DNA of 11,455 bases from contig JBAUID010000177.1 in NCBI GenBank assembly GCA_049680625.1, forward strand, positions 1 to 11,455. The letters are read 5' to 3'. Made by a program: the position numbers and the translations under genes. The first letter of the stretch is position 1, and each line of letters begins with the position of its first letter. This DNA comes from JAUIAI01 sp049680625. GTDB taxonomy: Bacteria; Pseudomonadota; Gammaproteobacteria; Burkholderiales; Burkholderiaceae_E. Below, piece by piece: positions 6,462-11,455 of this stretch. Below the pieces are notes generated by a model that worked only from the letters and a program-made list of their open reading frames with translations, was not told where the DNA came from and did not search any database.

Positions 6462-8336
6462 TTATCGACCAATGGTTAACAGGGAATCGAACATCGACTG
6501 AGCCGATGAAATAACCCGGGCTGCGGCCTGATAGGCCTGCTGATACTGAATCAGGCGCGCTGCCTCCTCGTCCAGATTGACACCGGACACGGCATCCCGG
6601 GCAGCAACCGCACTGGTATGCCAGGCTTCGGATTGCAATGCATGGTTAGCCGCAGACTGACTGCGCGAACCGATTTCGCCAATCATTGCGCTAAAAGTTT
6701 GTGACGGCGGCGCGCCGTCGATAATGTTGCTGTCAGACAGACCCAATAAAGCATGAGCATTGCGGTTATCGGCACGGGGCTCGAGCGGCGGCGTAATTGT
6801 TACGGTGTCACCAGCCTGGGGCGTACCCAACATGGTGAGCTCCCAGCCATTAAACGACAGGTTGTCACCGGCAACCCAGGGAATATCCGGATTTCCGGTT
6901 CCCGTGCCACGCACTGCAACCGTTCCTGCGCCATCAAAGGTCAGGGTAACGGGTTCAGTAACGTTGGCGTTCACCGAGGTTACCGCGAAGTCGGCAATTG
7001 CCACGGTACCGGCATTCGCCGCCCCTGCGACGGCAAGTGCCGGAAAGGCCGCAGCCCATTGGGATTGATCAGCCATCACAACTTCAAATTCACCCGACAT
7101 AGCCGTACTGGTCTTGAGCAGAATACTGTCACCCTCAGCCATTGTCCCCGAATCCAGGTTAATCGAGACCCCGTCAACATCGTGGGGAAAACCCGGCGGA
7201 TTGGTAACCACGCCGTCAGTCAGGCGGGTGAGGCGGTATTGCCCACTAATGAAGTCGAGTTTGTAGTCGCTCGGTTTTAGTGCCGTGCCATCAACTATGG
7301 CAACCGACATCTGCGCATTGCCCGTATTGAGCATTGAAGGCACGACTTGTGGCGCGGCAGTCTGAAATAAGGCCTGGCCTTGATTACCGTTGGCGTCAAT
7401 ACCCAGCGATTGCTGCTGGTTATAAGAATAAGTTAAGGCGCCGGCAATCTGCCCGAGTCGGCCGCGGGCAATACTGATATCGTCATTGCGAAACTCCAGC
7501 AGCCCAGCCAGTTCACCACCACCGAGCATAGTCTGGTTCAGCGGTACCGGGTCTCCGTTGGTTACAAGCAGGAGTTGCATTCGCTCCGGATTACCCTCTT
7601 CTGAACTCAACGCCAGGCGGGCGCTGTCGTCACCAAGAATAAGCGCATCACCGGTTGAGGCAAACAAGGACACACTGTTGTTCTCATTGATATGGGCCGT
7701 AGCCTGCAGCACGGTATTGACCCGATCGATAATGGCATCGCGCTGGTCCATCAAGTCGTTTGGTGGCTGACGTTCACCAGCGGCCGCCGCAATGCGGGTA
7801 TTCAAACGGGCAAGTTCTTCAAGGTCGGTATTGACCTGTGATACCAATTGCCCGGCCTGCCGATCAGTGTCGCTGCGAATTCGATCCAGTTCATTGTCAA
7901 TACCGCGAACCGTGGACGCAAGGTCGTCTGCCCGATGTAAGGCGACAGTACGAACCGCCACATCGTGCGGCTGGTTCACCAGGTCGGCCATCGCCAGGCT
8001 CATTGAATCGTAACGCGCACCAATACCGTGTTCCGAATCGGAAAACAAACGGTCTATCCGGGCAAGAGAATCGGCCCGCGCCCGGTCGTTGCTTAAGTTA
8101 GCCTGAGCCGTATGCATCTCACGTGTCAGGTGATGATCGTAACTACGGGCAATAGTGGTGATGGCTACGCCACCGCCAATAAAACCACCTCCGGTAAATT
8201 GTGCCCCTAACGATTCCGACAATGCCTCTTGTCGGGAATAACCCGGGGTCGACGCATTGGCAATATTGTGACTCGTTGTCTGCAAACGCGTATACGCCGC
8301 CTGCAGAGCCGACGATCCTATGTCAAGCACGCTCAT
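6462..8336 (-). CDS. flgK: Flagellar hook-associated protein 1, FlgK
   Basis: FlgK forms the first junction layer on the hook tip. The 624-residue product has the rod/hook family N-terminal signature (about 4-35, with NIANASTPGYSRQ at 24-36) and the matching C-terminal helix (GVNLDEEAARLIQYQQAYQ, 585-603, to the end). Between them lie a helical region with the conserved LMDQRD (195-200), GGGELAGLLEFRND (272-285), and a beta-rich domain of roughly 325-520 ending in NLSFNGWELTMLGTPQAGD (492-510). E. coli FlgK has 547 residues, so this protein is about 80 longer, mostly in that central exposed part; larger forms are common outside enterobacteria. There is no signal peptide, in keeping with type III export. 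The ATG at 8336 has GGAG six bases upstream. It starts 50 nt after the flgJ stop. Confidence 0.97.
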   Translation of the reverse strand: MSVLDIGSSALQAAYTRLQTTSHNIANASTPGYSRQEALSESLGAQFTGGGFIGGGVAITTIARSYDHHLTREMHTAQANLSNDRARADSLARIDRLFSDSEHGIGARYDSMSLAMADLVNQPHDVAVRTVALHRADDLASTVRGIDNELDRIRSDTDRQAGQLVSQVNTDLEELARLNTRIAAAAGERQPPNDLMDQRDAIIDRVNTVLQATAHINENNSVSLFASTGDALILGDDSARLALSSEEGNPERMQLLLVTNGDPVPLNQTMLGGGELAGLLEFRNDDISIARGRLGQIAGALTYSYNQQQSLGIDANGNQGQALFQTAAPQVVPSMLNTGNAQMSVAIVDGTALKPSDYKLDFISGQYRLTRLTDGVVTNPPGFPHDVDGVSINLDSGTMAEGDSILLKTSTAMSGEFEVVMADQSQWAAAFPALAVAGAANAGTVAIADFAVTSVNANVTEPVTLTFDGAGTVAVRGTGTGNPDIPWVAGDNLSFNGWELTMLGTPQAGDTVTITPPLEPRADNRNAHALLGLSDSNIIDGAPPSQTFSAMIGEIGSRSQSAANHALQSEAWHTSAVAARDAVSGVNLDEEAARLIQYQQAYQAAARVISSAQSMFDSLLTIGR

Positions 8337-8386
8337 TTAATTCTCCACGCTTGCAGTATTGGGGTAACTCGTTGATTCATATCAGC

Positions 8387-9427
8387 CTATCCTTTGCCTG
8401 CCTTCTGAATTGCAATGGTTTGCTGGATAACCTTTTCCAGCTTGCTTCCGTATTGCGGGTCAGTGGCGTAGCCGGCCTGTTGCAGGCCGTTGGCAAACTG
8501 CTGCGGCGAATTTGAGTCGTTCAGCACCCCTGCGTAACGAGGCAAACGCGTCATCAACCCCACCCAGTCGTTAAAAGCGTCAGCGTAAGATGGGTAAGCG
8601 CGAAATTTTTCGACCCTGGTTAACTTGCGGCCGTTCTCGTATTCGGTTGTCGTGACGTCAACGGTATTTCCGTTCCAGTCACCAGTAGCCTTGATGCCAA
8701 ACAAATTGTGCGCGGAACGTCCGTCACCGTGACGTATTTCGCCACGCCCCCATCCCGATTCCAGTGCGGCCTGTCCAACCACAAAAGCCGCCGGCACACC
8801 GGTGGCCGCTTCGGCTTTTCTCGCATGCGGCCACATACGCTCGACAAACGCAGTCTGAGTGTCCGCAATATTACCCAGTCGCGATGGCGTGTTGGTCGTT
8901 CGTGCCAGTGCAATTGCCGGCCCGGAATCTGCGCCTTCGATTGCAGTACGCAAGGCATCAGGCAAACTGGCCATTGAGATGCGTGGATCACTTGCCGGGT
9001 TCAGCACATTAGGCTGTCGTACGGTAGGTGTCAGCCCGGATGCCTGAATGGCGACCTGGGCAGTTATCGGATTAGTCTGCGCGCTTGTGTTCAAAGCGAT
9101 ACTTTCGGCATCACCTGGTTCGCCCATGTAGCGCGACAAGTGGCGAGCCAACATGTCACCCAGCCCACCCTTTTGTCCCGATATATTTCTGGACAGCTGA
9201 TCATCCAGCATATCTTCATACATTCTCTTGCCCGGGCCATCAAACAAACCCGTTGTCGGCATCGCGTCACGCATCGACTTCAGTAGCTGACGAGCAAACA
9301 ATGCTTCAAATTCATTGGCTGCCTGCCGGACCGCTTTTGCCGGATCGTCAGCAGCCGACTGCTTCAGGCTGTTAAGGCTTGCCGCGTCAGAGGCTAATGA
9401 ATTCGAGTCAACGGAATAGAAGTCCAT
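8387..9427 (-). CDS. flgJ: Flagellar rod cap protein and peptidoglycan hydrolase FlgJ
   Basis: FlgJ caps the growing rod in the periplasm and cuts peptidoglycan so the rod can pass. This is the two-domain form, 346 residues against 316 in Salmonella. The rod-binding domain is at about 30-100 (AANEFEALFARQLLKSMRDA, 36-55). A low-complexity linker of about 85 residues follows. The C-terminal glucosaminidase domain (about 190-346) shows VVGQAALESGWGRGEI (216-231) with the expected catalytic Glu223, HNLFGIKA (240-247), EKFRAYPSYADAFNDW (273-288) and the C-terminal QAGYATDPQYGSKL. The ATG at 9427 lies 5 nt after the flgI stop. The nearest GGAG is about 16 nt away, so translation is probably coupled to flgI. 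No Sec signal is seen. Confidence 0.97.
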   Translation of the reverse strand: MDFYSVDSNSLASDAASLNSLKQSAADDPAKAVRQAANEFEALFARQLLKSMRDAMPTTGLFDGPGKRMYEDMLDDQLSRNISGQKGGLGDMLARHLSRYMGEPGDAESIALNTSAQTNPITAQVAIQASGLTPTVRQPNVLNPASDPRISMASLPDALRTAIEGADSGPAIALARTTNTPSRLGNIADTQTAFVERMWPHARKAEAATGVPAAFVVGQAALESGWGRGEIRHGDGRSAHNLFGIKATGDWNGNTVDVTTTEYENGRKLTRVEKFRAYPSYADAFNDWVGLMTRLPRYAGVLNDSNSPQQFANGLQQAGYATDPQYGSKLEKVIQQTIAIQKAGKG

Positions 9428-9432
9428 GACAA

Positions 9433-10596
9433 TTAAATGATCTCCAGCTCACCCTTAAGGCTGCCTGCCGCCTTGAGTGCTTGTAATATTGATATTAAGT
9501 CCTGGGAATTTGCACCCAGGACATTCAACGCCTTGACCACATCGGCCAGCTGGGCGGCGCCGGACATTAACATCAGCGCCCCACCATCCTGTTCTATGGC
9601 GATATCTGCTCTATCGGCAGCAACCGTTTGTCCTTGAGTAAAAGGTGCCGGCTGAGTCACATCTTTATTTGCCGATATCGTGACTGACAAGTTGCCGTGC
9701 GCAACGGCTGACGGCATCAGAATCACGTTCTGATTCATAACCACCGACCCGGTTCTGGCGTTGACAATCACCTTGGCAACCTGAGGGGCACTGGCGACAT
9801 CAAGATTCTCCACGTCCGCCAGAAACGGTACCCGTTGTCTCTGGTCTACCGGCATTTGCAACTGGATGACCCGGCCGTCCAACGCTTGTGCCGCCGGTAG
9901 TCCATCGGTGGTTTTGACCCTGGCGTTAATGGCATCTGCAACAGCGCGGGCGGTTGAAAAGTCGGTGCGTTTCAGCTCAAGCTGGATCGAGTCTCCGGCC
10001 AGCACGTTACTGTTGACCGCGCGCTCAATGGTTGCGCCACCCGGAATACGCCCGGCGCTTAAATGGTTGATCTGCACCGAACTGCCCGCAGCCGCCGCCC
10101 CGGCCCCCCCCACAATCACGTTGCCCTGGGCCATCGCGTACACCTCGTTATCCGCACCGCGCAGAGGGGACAAGAGTAAGGTGCCGCCGCGCAGACTCTT
10201 GGCATTACCCAACGACGACACGGTGATATCAATCTGCTGCCCGGGCCGGGCAAACGCCGGTAAGACGGCGGTCAACATCACGGCCGCCGTATTCTTAAGC
10301 TGGGGGCTTGCGCCGGGTGGCAGCTCTACCCCAAGCTGAGACAACATCGATTTCACGCTTTGCGATGTAAACGGCGCTTGAGTCGTCTGATCGCCACTGC
10401 CATCCAGGCCAACAACAATGCCATAGCCGATGAGTTGGTTCTGACGAACCCCCTGGATTGTCGCGATGTCGCGAATTTTCTCGGCATTGGCCGGCAGAAC
10501 TAACCCCATTAGCAACAAGATCAGTACAGCGCCATTTAACAAAGCCAGGCGTGCTGAGGGGCCGGTGCTGAATGCCTGCATGATGTTGTTTAGCAT
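9433..10596 (-). CDS. flgI: Flagellar P-ring protein FlgI
   Basis: FlgI polymerises around the rod in the periplasm to form the P-ring, part of the bushing that lets the rod turn. The 387-residue precursor has a Sec signal peptide: a hydrophobic core at about 18-35 and a cleavage site after ANA (36-38), leaving about 349 residues, near the 346 of E. coli. Conserved stretches include LIGYGIVVGLDGSGDQ (55-70), SSLGNAKSLRGGTLLLSPL, NVIVGGAGA, VIVNARTGSVVMN, GNLSVTI and the C-terminal LKGELEII. The ATG at 10596 overlaps the flgH stop by one base (TGATG), a translational coupling arrangement, and no ribosome binding site is seen. The in-frame ATG at 10581 (Met6) is an alternative that would shorten an already long signal peptide. 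A run of eight G lies in the NVIVGG segment. Confidence 0.98.
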   Translation of the reverse strand: MLNNIMQAFSTGPSARLALLNGAVLILLLMGLVLPANAEKIRDIATIQGVRQNQLIGYGIVVGLDGSGDQTTQAPFTSQSVKSMLSQLGVELPPGASPQLKNTAAVMLTAVLPAFARPGQQIDITVSSLGNAKSLRGGTLLLSPLRGADNEVYAMAQGNVIVGGAGAAAAGSSVQINHLSAGRIPGGATIERAVNSNVLAGDSIQLELKRTDFSTARAVADAINARVKTTDGLPAAQALDGRVIQLQMPVDQRQRVPFLADVENLDVASAPQVAKVIVNARTGSVVMNQNVILMPSAVAHGNLSVTISANKDVTQPAPFTQGQTVAADRADIAIEQDGGALMLMSGAAQLADVVKALNVLGANSQDLISILQALKAAGSLKGELEII

Positions 10597-11366
10597 CAGA
10601 TCGGCAAAAAGCTAAGGAAAAACCGCGACAACCAGCCCATGATCTGGGCCTCTTTGATCTGACCACGCCCGTTGAAATCCAGTCTGGCATCTGCAACTTT
10701 GCTCGACAAGACACTGTTATCCGGCAAGATAGTGCTTGGATTGACGATACCGGAGAATTTCAACACGTCGACATTACCGTTCAGCCCAACTTGCTTTTGC
10801 CCCGCTACAACTAAGTTCCCGTTTTGCATAACCTGCACAACGGTGACCGTGATTTGACCAGTAAAGTCGTTATCACTGCCGGTTGCACCCTGGCCATCGA
10901 ACTTGTTATTCGACGAGCCACCAACGCCAAACTTACCTAAGGTGCTTTGCTTAAGAAAAGGCAGTCCGGTGATCGTGCTGTCAATGGCGCCGGTCCGGTT
11001 TATTGAGCTCTTGGTTGATTTACTGGCTGAAGTTTTCTCAGAAATATCCACCGTAATCACATCACCAATGAGTCGGGCTCTGCGATTCTCAAACAGTGGA
11101 CGGTGAGTACCCGCAGAGAAAATTGCCCCCATTGTTGGTGGCGCCATCGCCACTATTATTTCAGGCTCAGGGCGTGGAGTTGGTGCCTCAACAACCCCGG
11201 CCTGGGGGTTGTAAGTTGCGCAAGCGGGCAATAGCCCGGACATCAGCACCATTAACAGGCCAATTGCTTGTGCTGCCGCTGGAACAGTCGCTTGCACTGC
11301 CCCATCCGACTGTTGCGCCCGGCCAGTTACACTGGCAAATCGAAAGAATTCTCTCGCTAAGAACAA
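10596..11366 (-). CDS. flgH: Flagellar L-ring lipoprotein FlgH
   Basis: FlgH forms the L-ring in the outer membrane around the flagellar rod. The product from the TTG at 11366 has 256 residues. A hydrophobic segment (about 35-47) ends in LLPAC, with Cys49 the likely lipid-bearing residue, leaving 208 residues, near the 211 of E. coli. Conserved stretches: HRPLFENRRARLIGDVITV (88-106), SEKTSASKSTKSS (109-121), FTGQITVTVVQVMQNGNL (168-185), FSGIVNP (204-210), VADARLDFNGRG (224-235) and EAQIMGWLSRFF (239-250). The TTG is preferred because GGAG lies five bases upstream. A GTG at 11297 would give a signal peptide of more typical length with a GGA upstream, but without positive charge before the hydrophobic core. 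Its stop overlaps the flgI start by one base. Confidence 0.96.
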   Translation of the reverse strand: MFLAREFFRFASVTGRAQQSDGAVQATVPAAAQAIGLLMVLMSGLLPACATYNPQAGVVEAPTPRPEPEIIVAMAPPTMGAIFSAGTHRPLFENRRARLIGDVITVDISEKTSASKSTKSSINRTGAIDSTITGLPFLKQSTLGKFGVGGSSNNKFDGQGATGSDNDFTGQITVTVVQVMQNGNLVVAGQKQVGLNGNVDVLKFSGIVNPSTILPDNSVLSSKVADARLDFNGRGQIKEAQIMGWLSRFFLSFLPI

Positions 11367-11371
11367 ATCAG

Positions 11372-11375
11372 CTCC
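11372..11375 (-). promoter_or_regulatory. Ribosome binding site supporting the TTG start of flgH
   Basis: On the minus strand GGAG (within GTGGAG) stands five bases before the TTG at 11366. The same GGAG core precedes flgK and flgL at six bases. No ATG occurs in this frame before Met39, inside the signal peptide, so this site decides the start. Confidence 0.55.
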
Positions 11376-11429
11376 ACTCAGTTTAGTAGTTGTTAAAAAT
11401 CAAAAATACTTACCCTAAAACACGCGGCG

Positions 11430-11455
11430 TCAGAGCTGGGTCAGTCGCGCAAGCA
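11430..11455 (-). CDS. flgG: Flagellar distal rod protein FlgG, last few codons only
   Basis: Reading the minus strand in from the right edge gives LARLTQL then TGA at 11432-11430; the two bases before it fit an ATG codon. E. coli FlgG ends in DQMLQKLTQL, so this matches the expected C terminus of the distal rod protein. The position directly before flgH is the normal place for flgG. Only 8 codons and two bases are present, so the call rests on this short match plus gene order. The gap to the flgH start is 63 nt and shows no clear promoter or hairpin. Confidence 0.72.

Noticed and set aside
6385..6475. Possible sigma-28 (FliA) promoter before flgL: GTCGATAA on the minus strand at the end of flgK resembles the -10 GCCGATAA
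   Set aside because: The bases at the -35 position (GATTCCCT) do not resemble TAAAGTTT, and GTCGATAA is explained by the last FlgK codons and stop.
11367..11429. Sigma-54 or sigma-70 promoter between flgG and flgH
   Set aside because: No TGGCACG-N4-TTGCW pattern and no paired -35/-10 boxes; the gap is AT-rich but the gene most likely continues the flagellar transcript.

Overview
The window looks like an ordinary chromosomal stretch from a gammaproteobacterium of moderate GC content. The evidence is an HrpA-type DEAH helicase, a classical two-domain ArgA, YggX (typical of beta/gammaproteobacteria), an E. coli-like RpiA, and a flagellar cluster with the dual-domain FlgJ found in beta/gammaproteobacteria. 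Every large reading frame is intact and matches a known family. I see no mobile element, CRISPR array, RNA gene or phage material, and I found no new biological system.

Layout, left to right. Positions 1-2974 (minus) hold most of hrpA, whose 3' end lies beyond the left edge. A divergent promoter region follows, then argA (3032-4426) and yggX (4439-4711) on the plus strand, probably one transcript. A 44-nt convergent gap separates yggX from rpiA (4756-5430, minus). From rpiA to the right edge everything is on the minus strand. In transcription order (right to left) this is the tail of flgG, then flgH, flgI, flgJ, flgK, flgL and rpiA. The flagellar genes are tightly packed: flgH and flgI share one base, flgI and flgJ are 5 nt apart, flgJ-flgK 50 nt, flgK-flgL 77 nt, flgL-rpiA 27 nt.

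The flagellar genes encode the outer part of the basal body and the hook-filament junction: distal rod (FlgG), L-ring lipoprotein (FlgH), P-ring (FlgI), rod cap with muramidase (FlgJ), and the two junction proteins (FlgK, FlgL). The left half is housekeeping: RNA helicase, first step of arginine synthesis, iron handling under oxidative stress, and the pentose phosphate pathway. The points that deserve a second look are modest: a perfect 20-bp GC-only-core palindrome between hrpA and argA, the start and Arg-rich tail of HrpA, the TTG start and atypical lipobox of FlgH, rpiA riding behind flgL, and two G8 tracts in coding sequence.
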